NCBI GenBank assembly: GCA_015233055.1
Contig: JADFYN010000011.1
Location: forward strand, 1 to 33,871
DNA from: Deltaproteobacteria bacterium
GTDB taxonomy: Bacteria > Desulfobacterota > JADFXK01
Length of the DNA stretch: 33,871 nucleotides
Direction of reading: 5' to 3'
Position numbers and translations under genes: made by a program. The notes beneath the pieces are model-generated. The model searched no databases, had not been told where the DNA came from, and worked only from the letters and a program-made list of their open reading frames with translations. Positions 8,278 through 15,466 of this stretch are shown here, piece after piece (position 1 is the first letter of the stretch; every line of letters starts with the position of its first letter).

Positions 8278-9471
8278 ATGAGTAAAGAATTACACCAAAC
8301 ATGGCCTGCCGGATTGTTTATCCTGGTTATGATGATAACGGTGGCGTGGGTGGGTTCGGCCGCCGCAGAAACGGGCGTAACCGATAAAGAGATCAGAATC
8401 GGACAGTGGGGTCCTCAGACAGGACCGGCAGCATTGTGGGGAGCGGTAGCCCGTGGGACTGAATGCTACTTCAAGATGCTCAATGATGAAGGCGGGGTTA
8501 ATGGACGGCAACTGAAGCTGTTCCTCCGGGACGATGGGTTTCAACCCCCCCGGACCAAAGCGGTGGTCAAAGAACTGGTCGACAATGTCGGAGTTTTCGC
8601 CTTCGTCGGAGGTGTCGGGACGGCCTGCGGTATGGCCGTCAAGGATTTCTTGGCTGAGAAGAAAATCCCCTGGATCGCGCCGAGTGGAGGATCGTCCCAC
8701 TGGACCTCACCTCCATCGAAATATCTTTTTGCCATTTACCCCAAATTTGTCGATGAGGCCGGCATCTTGACCCGTTATGCCATCGAGACGATGAAGAAAA
8801 ACAAGCTGGCCTTTTTTTTTCAGAATGATGATTACGGGAAAGAGGGGCTGAGGGGGGTTAAGGCCCAACTAAAAAAGTACAACCTGGAGCTTTTGGCTGA
8901 AGTGCCTGTAGAGGTCATTGATACCGACCTTTCTACCCACTGCCTTAAGCTTAAAGAATCTGGTGCGGATACGGTCATTCTGTATGTCTTACCCAAGCAC
9001 GCGGCCATTATGCTCGGAGCTGCGGCCAAGCTGGGCTATAAGCCACAGTTCATGTCTTCAAGCACCCTGGGCGACGCCCCGATGATGAATCAGATAACCA
9101 AGGGGCTTTGGTCAGGTGTCGTTTTCGCCAATTTCGCTCTGCCGCCGTCCTCTAAGAATCCTCTTATGATTAAGTATCATGCGGCTCAGGAAAAATATGC
9201 CCCTAATGAGAAATGGGGACTCTTTTTTTATGCCGGAATTTTGTACGCTGAACCTTTGGTGGAAGCGATCAAACGATGTGGTAAGGATGTGACCAGGGAG
9301 AACTTGATCTCCAAACTGGAGACCCTTAATAAATTTCAAGGAATTTCCGGAGCCATCACCTTCAGCCCGACCCAACGGCAGGGAAATCGGTCTGTTTATT
9401 TAGGCAAATGCCTCCCCGACGGTCAGGTGGAGGTCCTGTCCGGCTGGATTACCTCGGAGACGCCTCTTTAA
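8278..9471 (+). CDS. ABC transporter substrate-binding protein, LivJ/Peripla_BP_6 family (copy 2)
   Basis: A paralogue of the preceding gene with the same length (397 residues), the same signal peptide core and the same ribosome site (AAAGGAG before the ATG at 8278). Differences cluster in the ligand-cleft half after GGVGTA: LIGPSTGSTRFTLP in copy 1 becomes WIAPSGGSSHWTSP here, and VQSYYVDEAS becomes IYPKFVDEAG. Ligand-contacting loops in this family lie in such positions, so the copies may bind different compounds; this is inference. The alternative start at 8215 reads through the duplicated leader and is unlikely. Confidence 0.9.
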   Translation: MSKELHQTWPAGLFILVMMITVAWVGSAAAETGVTDKEIRIGQWGPQTGPAALWGAVARGTECYFKMLNDEGGVNGRQLKLFLRDDGFQPPRTKAVVKELVDNVGVFAFVGGVGTACGMAVKDFLAEKKIPWIAPSGGSSHWTSPPSKYLFAIYPKFVDEAGILTRYAIETMKKNKLAFFFQNDDYGKEGLRGVKAQLKKYNLELLAEVPVEVIDTDLSTHCLKLKESGADTVILYVLPKHAAIMLGAAAKLGYKPQFMSSSTLGDAPMMNQITKGLWSGVVFANFALPPSSKNPLMIKYHAAQEKYAPNEKWGLFFYAGILYAEPLVEAIKRCGKDVTRENLISKLETLNKFQGISGAITFSPTQRQGNRSVYLGKCLPDGQVEVLSGWITSETPL

Positions 9472-9473
9472 CC

Positions 9474-9511
9474 GTTGCTGGTTACGTGTTGAGTTGAGGA
9501 CAACCAGCAAC
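9474..9511. repeat. Inverted repeat between convergent genes
   Basis: The 10-base arms GTTGCTGGTT (9474-9483) and AACCAGCAAC (9502-9511) can form a hairpin right after the stop of the second binding protein. Partial copies of the arm (ACCAGCAACCAGG) follow to about 9542. No T-run follows, so a terminator role is uncertain. Confidence 0.5.
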
Positions 9512-9553
9512 AAGGAACGAGTCACCAGCAACCAGGTAGCAACATGATGGAGC

Positions 9554-10621
9554 CTATTTCAAAGTGATGGCCTTCTCAGGGCACATTTCCTGGCAGCAAA
9601 AACAGGTGATACAGTCGTTGGTATTGATTTGCGGCAATCCGCTCTCCATTGAGATGGCCGATGCCGGACATTGTTCAGAACAAGTCCCACAGCCAGTGCA
9701 CTTTTCCGGGTCAGGCCTAGGCCGGAGCAAGGTCCGGCTATGGATCAATTCCTGATAGAAAGTGGATTGGGTGACTGCTTCTCCGCTTAAAGGTGGGAGC
9801 TTGAAATCCGGGATCGGGGTCAGTTCTCCAATGATTTCTATGGCCGTTTCATCGTAGTCCCCCAAGCCCAGGGCCTTGGCTTTTTTAAGAAAGCGGAGCA
9901 GTCCTGGATCAAGCCCCATCATCCTGGCCATGGTTGCATCCAGGGCCACGGCATTGTCCGAGGCCAGAATTTGTCCGATAGATCTCAGATCGGGAGAGGC
10001 CGGACCGTTGCCTTCCATCCCAATGACTGCGTCCATGATGAACAGATCTGGAATTCGGAGCCGAAAGACATCTACGATAAGTTCTTGGAATTGAGCAGGG
10101 ATGCCGGCCAGTTTGTGTAATGCGGCTTTTTGGGCGCCGAGAAGGATACCATAGCTGTTTTTTATGGCGCCAGTCAAGATAGTCAGGCCGTGAGTCTTAA
10201 ACTTGGGTATGGAAATGATAACGTCGGCCTCTAACACGGCCCGTGAGATGCTCAACCGGTTCACATATTCGGGGTTGAAGTTTACTTCGACTGCGTCCAG
10301 GCCGATGTTTTGGTAGTGCCCCAGAGACGCCTCATACAATCCCGTCTGCCGGAAGCAGTCCTCATTGGCTCCGTAGCTCAACAATCCTGTATTGTCCCCA
10401 ACTATAATTTTGGCGGGATTCAGTTCCTCAATACATTGGACCACCGCCCGTAAGACCGCCGTGTTGGTTACAATCGCTTCTGCGGGGTTAGAAGTTCGGA
10501 GCGCGTTGGGTTTGACCAAAACCTTCTTACCCCTAACGCCCAAAGGAAAAAGCTCGAAGGCAGTCTTGACTGCGGCAAGGCAGTTTTGATAGTCGGCCGG
10601 TTGAATCATTACTCGGTGCAT
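9554..10621 (-). CDS. DUF362 domain protein with C-terminal 2x[4Fe-4S] ferredoxin domain
   Basis: The 355-residue product begins like other DUF362 proteins (MHRVMIQPADYQN). The ATG at 10621 is preceded by GGGGGA seven bases upstream, while the ATG at 10642 has no ribosome site. The DUF362 domain fills residues ~1-290 (VLVKPNAL, ISIPKFKTHGLTILTGAIKN). Near the C-terminus are two four-cysteine clusters, CTGCGTCSEQCP and CITCFCCQEMCP, typical of two [4Fe-4S] centres. These proteins are common in strict anaerobes and presumed to act in redox reactions, but their biochemical role is largely unknown. It is the last gene of the - strand run, separated from the HDOD gene by a palindromic element. Confidence 0.9.
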   Translation of the reverse strand: MHRVMIQPADYQNCLAAVKTAFELFPLGVRGKKVLVKPNALRTSNPAEAIVTNTAVLRAVVQCIEELNPAKIIVGDNTGLLSYGANEDCFRQTGLYEASLGHYQNIGLDAVEVNFNPEYVNRLSISRAVLEADVIISIPKFKTHGLTILTGAIKNSYGILLGAQKAALHKLAGIPAQFQELIVDVFRLRIPDLFIMDAVIGMEGNGPASPDLRSIGQILASDNAVALDATMARMMGLDPGLLRFLKKAKALGLGDYDETAIEIIGELTPIPDFKLPPLSGEAVTQSTFYQELIHSRTLLRPRPDPEKCTGCGTCSEQCPASAISMESGLPQINTNDCITCFCCQEMCPEKAITLK

Positions 10622-10686
10622 GACTATGTCCCCCGTGTTCATAGAATCATAGTCGCTTCAGGCAGGTCTATCCCGGTTAAACTTTG

Positions 10687-10780
10687 AACGGTCATAATCG
10701 TCCGTTTGGCGTGCGCCCTTACCCAGGGTCAGCGAAGCGCCACCCTGAGGCGGAATCAAAAAGGGACAATTATGACCGTT
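10687..10780. repeat. Nested palindromic element between HDOD and DUF362 genes
   Basis: Outer arms AACGGTCATAATCGTCC (10687-10703) and GGACAATTATGACCGTT (10764-10780) are reverse complements with one mismatch. Inside, on the - strand, CTCAGGGT and ACCCTGGG flank GCGCTTCGC, giving a second strong stem-loop. It lies just after the HDOD stop, so it could end or attenuate transcription, or be a REP-like repeat. No T-run follows. Confidence 0.6.
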
Positions 10781-10794
10781 GGGAGTATAGACGG

Positions 10795-11658
10795 TCATGG
10801 AGTGAAAGTACCGACTCGTTCCGTGAATTGGACGATCTGCTCGACTTTAATCTCCAGCTCAGCCAGCATGACTTCATTGAATCCACCCACGTGGGCCTCG
10901 TTGGAATTGGCCAGGACAATGGTTGGATCGTTGATCAGGCCGACCCCTAGCTTTTGGCAGGTCAAATCCACCAACCGGAGCATAATGATCAGCACATCGG
11001 TGGCGTCAAAATTTTCGTCATGATGGTCCCTGACGACATGACAATACTTTTCCGGCAGGTTCCATCGAGACAAGAGATTATATCCTTGAAGGGTGTGTTG
11101 TGTTTGCAGCACTTCGATAATCAATTCTTTCGATAAATCGCTATGAAGTTCGTCGGTCATTCTAATTTCTTCCATCACCCGGAGGAGGAAGAGCTTCCCG
11201 ACGTCATGGAGCAACCCGGCTACGAAAGCTTCATTGGCCATGGCTGGGTAATCAGCCTTTTCGGCCAGCCATCTGGAAGCCAGGGCACAGGTCAGGGAGT
11301 GTCGCCAGAGGTCGAGCATGAGCACATTTATTTTTTGATCCGGGGAGATGTAAACATTCTTCTTTATTGACGCCTCAAGCATGGCGGACATCCGATTGCT
11401 TCCCAACCGGGTGATCGCCTCATCAAGACTGGTAACTCGTCTTAACCCGGCGAAGAAGCCGGAGTTAGCCTCCCGCAGCACCTGACAGGTCAAGGATTGA
11501 TCAATCATAATCAACCGGGATAGATTCTGTATCTGGAAGTTTCCCTGGTTAATCGTCTCTTGGACCTTGGCAGCCACCGGCGGTGATATAGGCAACTGCC
11601 ATCCGTCAGCGTCTAACTTTTCTTGAACGCTCTGAAGCAATGGTTTCGGTATCGACAT
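10795..11658 (-). CDS. HDOD domain signalling protein
   Basis: A 287-residue protein consisting largely of an HDOD domain, a degenerate relative of HD phosphohydrolases found in bacterial signalling proteins. It opens with LPISPPVAAKVQETI and continues through RLIMIDQSLTCQVLREAN and DEAITRLGSNRM. Unlike many HDOD proteins it keeps several candidate metal ligands: His 120 (LWRHS), His-Asp 151-152 (LLHDVGK), His 188 and His 212-213 (RDHHDE). Its ATG lies four bases after the stop of the PilB-like ATPase gene, so the two are almost certainly co-transcribed and probably act together. Confidence 0.88.
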   Translation of the reverse strand: MSIPKPLLQSVQEKLDADGWQLPISPPVAAKVQETINQGNFQIQNLSRLIMIDQSLTCQVLREANSGFFAGLRRVTSLDEAITRLGSNRMSAMLEASIKKNVYISPDQKINVLMLDLWRHSLTCALASRWLAEKADYPAMANEAFVAGLLHDVGKLFLLRVMEEIRMTDELHSDLSKELIIEVLQTQHTLQGYNLLSRWNLPEKYCHVVRDHHDENFDATDVLIIMLRLVDLTCQKLGVGLINDPTIVLANSNEAHVGGFNEVMLAELEIKVEQIVQFTERVGTFTP

Positions 11659-11662
11659 ATGG

Positions 11663-13654
11663 TTATTCGTCTCCCAACAGACGTCTTATTTCCTGAATGG
11701 GCCGAGGTTTCATTAAGCGAGGCAAGAGTCGGATGACATCATGCAACAAGGCTTGCCCGCTGGCCGCCTTAGCCAGACCATCTTCGAGCAAGGTCACCAA
11801 GCCCGAGCTTTGGATACTTAGCCTTCTGATTTCATAAGAAGTCTTTTTAGCTAATATAGCATCTTTTACTATCTCGTTCAAGATTAATAATTCAAACGCC
11901 CCGATTCGTCCTTTGTATCCGGTAAACCGGCAACTTCGACATCCCTGGCCGACTTTGAACGTCGCCCCGGTGATATCATGATGAGCATAATTAATCCGTC
12001 GTAATTCACTGGGCGTGGGGGTATAGTCTACGGCGCAGTGGGGACAAATTCGTCTGATCAAACGCTGGGCCAGAACCGATACGACGGTGGAGGAAATAAG
12101 AAACGCCTCAATGTCCATATTCAACAGCCGGAGCAGCCCGCCGATGGAATCTTCAGTATGAAAAGTGCTCAGGATTTTGTGACCGGTGAGGGCCGCTTGA
12201 ATGGCCGTGTCGGCGGAATACTTGTCCCGGATTTCGCCTAGAATAATCACATCCGGGTCCTGGCGGACCATATGCCGGAGGGTCTCTTCAAAAGTCCGGC
12301 CGATTTTGGGGTTAATGGCGCACTGGGAAATTCCGTCGACTACATATTCCACCGGTTCTTCAGCCGTGATAATGCTGGTGTTGACATCGTTGAGATAAGC
12401 CACGCAACTGTACAAGGTGGTCGTTTTTCCCGAGCCGGTGGGGCCGGTAATCAAGATAACCCCACTGGGCATGTCCAAGGCGTCGGCGCTGAACCGGTCC
12501 AGCATCTTGTTGGCCATCCCGATGTCTTTCAGGCTGAGCACCGATTGCTGCTTACTCAAGAGCCTCATGACCACCTTTTCCCCATATATGGTCACAAAAA
12601 AGGAGGCCCGGATATCGGCGCTGCGCCCGGTTTTCAGATCTTCGTACAGGAACCGGCCGTCCTGGTGACGCATTCGCTCCGAGATGTCTGCTTCGGCCAT
12701 GACCTTGAGCCGGCTAACCATGGAATTGGCCAAGTCGGCGCTGATATATTTGTGATGGACTAAGACACCGTCCCGGCGGAACCGGACCCGCTGCCTATCC
12801 CGGAAGGGTTCGATATGGATATCACTGGCATTTTCAATTATGGCCTCTTGCAATATTTGATTCACGATGGCCACCGCCGAGTCCTCAGCCGGGGCCGGGC
12901 CGATCACCTCCACCAGGCTGCGCTCATAACCGATCAAAAGTTCTGAAATGGCTCTTCGAGAGGCAATGGCTTGAATGATGTTCTTACCGAACAACTGCTG
13001 CGCCGCCTCGACATCCCGCTGGTCGGTGGGGTCGGCGAAAACCACCGTGACTTGGCCGTTCTCTTTGGAGACGGGGATAAAGTTGTTCTGCTTGAAATTT
13101 TTGATAAGGGCTCGGGGCAAGAGCGATCTATCTATTTCCGATAGTAAAGGTTCGATTTGGGGAAAACCGAGCTGGAAGGCCAGTGTCTCCACCAGCTTTT
13201 GCTCACTGATAAAATTAGCCTCGACTAAGACGTCGCCCAGCCGCTTCTTGACTGGAGCCGATTGTTGTATGGCCAGAGCGGATTTGATGTCGTCTTCAGT
13301 CAGATAGCCCAGCTCCACCAGCAGGGTCCCGATTCTTAAGGACACCAGATTCCGCCTAAGGCTCTCCCGGAGTTGTTCGGTGGTAATGAAGTTCAATTCT
13401 TTGATAACACTGAGCAAAGATCGGCGGGAATTCAACTTTCCATGGACCCGGCGGGCATAACCAAACTGTTCATCCGTGATATACCCATCTTTGACTAAAA
13501 ATGATACAATGACCGAGGTTTGGCTATCATCAGCCACATGGAGGTGGGTATCTTTCGGGCGGTCATCGTTACTCACCGGGGAGCCAGGCGATTGTTCCTG
13601 ACCCGCTTCAGTCAACACGTCGACCTGCTTAGCCAGAGCTTCAAATCCTATCAT
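11663..13654 (-). CDS. GspE/PilB-type secretion or pilus ATPase with MshEN-like N-terminus
   Basis: The 663-residue product is a type II secretion/type IV pilus extension ATPase. Walker A is GPTGSGKTT (404-412), Walker B VIILGEI (469-475), with a His box near GHKILSTFHT (491-500) and a tetracysteine zinc site (Cys 537, 540, 572, 575). The N-terminus has repeats of the MshEN pattern (LRIGTLLVELGYLTEDDIKSA at ~106-126, KRLGDVLVEANFIS at ~137-150, and two weaker ones at ~50-100). In MshE this pattern binds cyclic-di-GMP. GGAGGAG precedes the ATG. No pilus or secretion genes are nearby, so it is an orphan ATPase. A sigma-54 promoter lies upstream. Confidence 0.88.
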   Translation of the reverse strand: MIGFEALAKQVDVLTEAGQEQSPGSPVSNDDRPKDTHLHVADDSQTSVIVSFLVKDGYITDEQFGYARRVHGKLNSRRSLLSVIKELNFITTEQLRESLRRNLVSLRIGTLLVELGYLTEDDIKSALAIQQSAPVKKRLGDVLVEANFISEQKLVETLAFQLGFPQIEPLLSEIDRSLLPRALIKNFKQNNFIPVSKENGQVTVVFADPTDQRDVEAAQQLFGKNIIQAIASRRAISELLIGYERSLVEVIGPAPAEDSAVAIVNQILQEAIIENASDIHIEPFRDRQRVRFRRDGVLVHHKYISADLANSMVSRLKVMAEADISERMRHQDGRFLYEDLKTGRSADIRASFFVTIYGEKVVMRLLSKQQSVLSLKDIGMANKMLDRFSADALDMPSGVILITGPTGSGKTTTLYSCVAYLNDVNTSIITAEEPVEYVVDGISQCAINPKIGRTFEETLRHMVRQDPDVIILGEIRDKYSADTAIQAALTGHKILSTFHTEDSIGGLLRLLNMDIEAFLISSTVVSVLAQRLIRRICPHCAVDYTPTPSELRRINYAHHDITGATFKVGQGCRSCRFTGYKGRIGAFELLILNEIVKDAILAKKTSYEIRRLSIQSSGLVTLLEDGLAKAASGQALLHDVIRLLPRLMKPRPIQEIRRLLGDE

Positions 13655-13815
13655 AACTTCTCCTCCAAGCTGAGAATCTCAAACTACCCTCGGCTGCGAC
13701 ACGGAAGGTTACGAGTTTTTTCACACGGGTAAAACTTTTCCGGTCGATTTGAATGGTGGATTTAATTTCAGGTTATGGCCGATAGCCTATCGAACTTTTA
13801 AACTATTATTATGCA

Positions 13816-13830
13816 GCAATAACTATGCCA
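13816..13830 (-). promoter_or_regulatory. Candidate sigma-54 promoter for the ATPase-HDOD operon
   Basis: On the - strand TGGCATAGTTATTGC matches the -24/-12 consensus TGGCAC-N5-TTGC at every defined position but one (T for C), with exact spacing and a preceding T and following T as preferred. Transcription would start near 13804, about 150 bases before the ATG at 13654. The gene just upstream encodes a sigma-54 activator with an intact GAFTGA motif. Confidence 0.72.
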
Positions 13831-13913
13831 ATATAAACAAGAAAACTGATTGTTAGGTTTAGCTGAGGTTTCAGTGAGTTGATGGCTATCATTTTGAGCG
13901 GAGCATCGCTACA

Positions 13914-13950
13914 TGGCAAATTTACACAATATGGGTGTGCGAATTTGCCA
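13914..13950. promoter_or_regulatory. Palindrome, candidate enhancer site for the NtrC-type regulator
   Basis: TGGCAAATT (13914-13922) and AATTTGCCA (13942-13950) form a perfect inverted pair, extended by an inner CACA/TGTG match. Its centre (13932) is about 128 bases upstream of the predicted sigma-54 start, where enhancer sites usually lie. No T-run follows on either strand, which argues against a terminator for the preceding gene. Confidence 0.5.
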
Positions 13951-14081
13951 ACAAGTGAGTTGGGCGGCCGATCCTCCGCCGGGTTGGGTATGTGCAAAAT
14001 AATCAGTTTTGGACGCCTTGAACAGAGATATCTTTCATAGTCATCCATCCAGGAGGAGAAAATGTCGCCCCAATTGATTGA

Positions 14082-15464
14082 TCATCGTTCTTGGAAGAGC
14101 TTTTTCCGGCGGTGGCGCAGGGTATAATAATTAATATTAAGCATTCTGGCCGCTTGACTTTCGTTACCTTGGGATATCTTGAAGGCCTCTTCAATGTAGT
14201 ATTTTTCAATAGTTCCCAACGTGGCCGTAAGGTCGATCCCGGCAGGCGGGATGGAGCAGGGAAAGGCGTTAAGAAGATCCGGTTCTTCTGGTCTCTTTTT
14301 TCCCAGGTCAAGATGTTCCAGGGTCAGCTCCGGGCCATCGTTGAACAAGACGCTTCTTTGGATCAGGTTTCTCAATTCTCTTACATTCCCCTTCCAGGTG
14401 AAGGACTCCAGCGCCTTTTCGGCTTCCATTGAAATCCCGGTGAACCCCTTCCCCAATTTCCGGTTAAATTCCACCAAGAAATATCTGGCCAGGGGGAGGA
14501 TATCTTCGCGGCGGTCATTTAAGGATGGAAGATCTATCCTGACCACGGCCAGCCGGTAGTAAAGATCACGGCGAAAAACGCCTTTATCCATCAAGTCATT
14601 GATGTCCCTGTTGGTCGCGGAGACAACTCGGGTTTCGAGCTTCCGCTTGGTAACACCGCCAACCCGATAATATTCTCCGCTTTCTAGAAAACGGAGCAGT
14701 TTGGCCTGGGCCTCCTGACTCAATTCGCACAGTTCATCCAAGAATAAAGTCCCATTGGCCGCTTGTTCCACCAGTCCTTTTTTTCCGGAGGGCTTAGCAC
14801 CTGTAAAAGCCCCCTTTTCATACCCAAAAAGTTCGCTTTCCACCAGGTCTTTAGGCAAGGAGGCGCAGTTAAACACAACAAACCGTCCTCTAAAACAGGG
14901 ACTCTTATAATGAATGGCGCTGGCCAGGAGTTCCTTACCGGTCCCGGTTTCACCCGTGATCAGGATCGAGGTGTTCCGGCTCTGGGCGACTTTTGAGACC
15001 AGCTCTATAACGTTCTGGATGGCGTTGCTCTCGCCGATGAGGCAGGGCAGATTCTCCTCGATCAGCTTCTCTTGAAGTAACTGAATTTCCTTACGCATCC
15101 GGATAGTATCCAGGGCGTTCCGCAAGGTCACCAACAAGGCGTCGAGGTGCAGCGGCTTCAGCAGATAATCATAAGCACCTAATTTCATCGCAGAAATTAC
15201 GGTAGTTATCTCTTCGGATGCGGTTATCATGATAACCAGGGTATCTGAGTTGATGGCCTTGATCTTCTTTAGCGCCTCGATCCCGCTCATTCCCGGTAGC
15301 CCAATATCAAGCAGCACCAGGTCGGGCGGCTCGGTCTGGATGGTCTCAATGGCCGCTTCTGCAGTCTCAAAACCTTTGACCCGGTAATCGTTTTCGAGAG
15401 CTAAGGTTATTTTCCTTCGAGCAGTAGGTGCGTCATCGATGACATAGATGGTGTAACTGATCAT
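14082..15464 (-). CDS. Sigma-54-dependent response regulator, NtrC family
   Basis: The 460-residue protein has a receiver domain (acidic IDD at 9-11, phosphoacceptor Asp 53 in LLDIGLPG, Lys of LLKPL), an AAA+ domain with Walker A GETGTGKE (171-178) and sigma-54 contact loop GAFTGA (218-223), and a Fis-type helix-turn-helix at the end (ESQAARMLNINYYTL). It activates transcription with RpoN when phosphorylated. The ATG at 15464 has GAGGAG just upstream; a GTG at 15470 overlaps the kinase stop by four bases (GTGA), and either start couples it to the kinase gene. Its likely target is the sigma-54 promoter downstream at 13816-13830. Confidence 0.92.
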   Translation of the reverse strand: MISYTIYVIDDAPTARRKITLALENDYRVKGFETAEAAIETIQTEPPDLVLLDIGLPGMSGIEALKKIKAINSDTLVIMITASEEITTVISAMKLGAYDYLLKPLHLDALLVTLRNALDTIRMRKEIQLLQEKLIEENLPCLIGESNAIQNVIELVSKVAQSRNTSILITGETGTGKELLASAIHYKSPCFRGRFVVFNCASLPKDLVESELFGYEKGAFTGAKPSGKKGLVEQAANGTLFLDELCELSQEAQAKLLRFLESGEYYRVGGVTKRKLETRVVSATNRDINDLMDKGVFRRDLYYRLAVVRIDLPSLNDRREDILPLARYFLVEFNRKLGKGFTGISMEAEKALESFTWKGNVRELRNLIQRSVLFNDGPELTLEHLDLGKKRPEEPDLLNAFPCSIPPAGIDLTATLGTIEKYYIEEAFKISQGNESQAARMLNINYYTLRHRRKKLFQER

Positions 15465-15466
15465 CG

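Larger units (their letters stand above)
6790..9471 (+). repeat. Tandem duplication with a 1424-bp period
   Basis: The two solute-binding protein genes and at least ~65 bp upstream of each are copies of one another. Both leaders contain TTGACCGGTCGCC and the identical stretch from CTCTATCAACTCATTACTG into the first codons. Starts lie 1424 bp apart and both products are 397 residues with no net length difference. The spacer between the genes has diverged more and includes a short repeat (AGGATAACAGGATGATTT near 8070). Confidence 0.85.

Noticed and set aside
10684-10950. 88-codon + strand frame across the palindromic element
   Set aside because: It overlaps the HDOD gene on the other strand and begins within the repeat; composition is that of a shadow frame.
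13809-14048. 79-codon frame on the - strand between regulator and ATPase genes
   Set aside because: No ribosome site and no family likeness; it overlaps the sigma-54 element and the palindrome.
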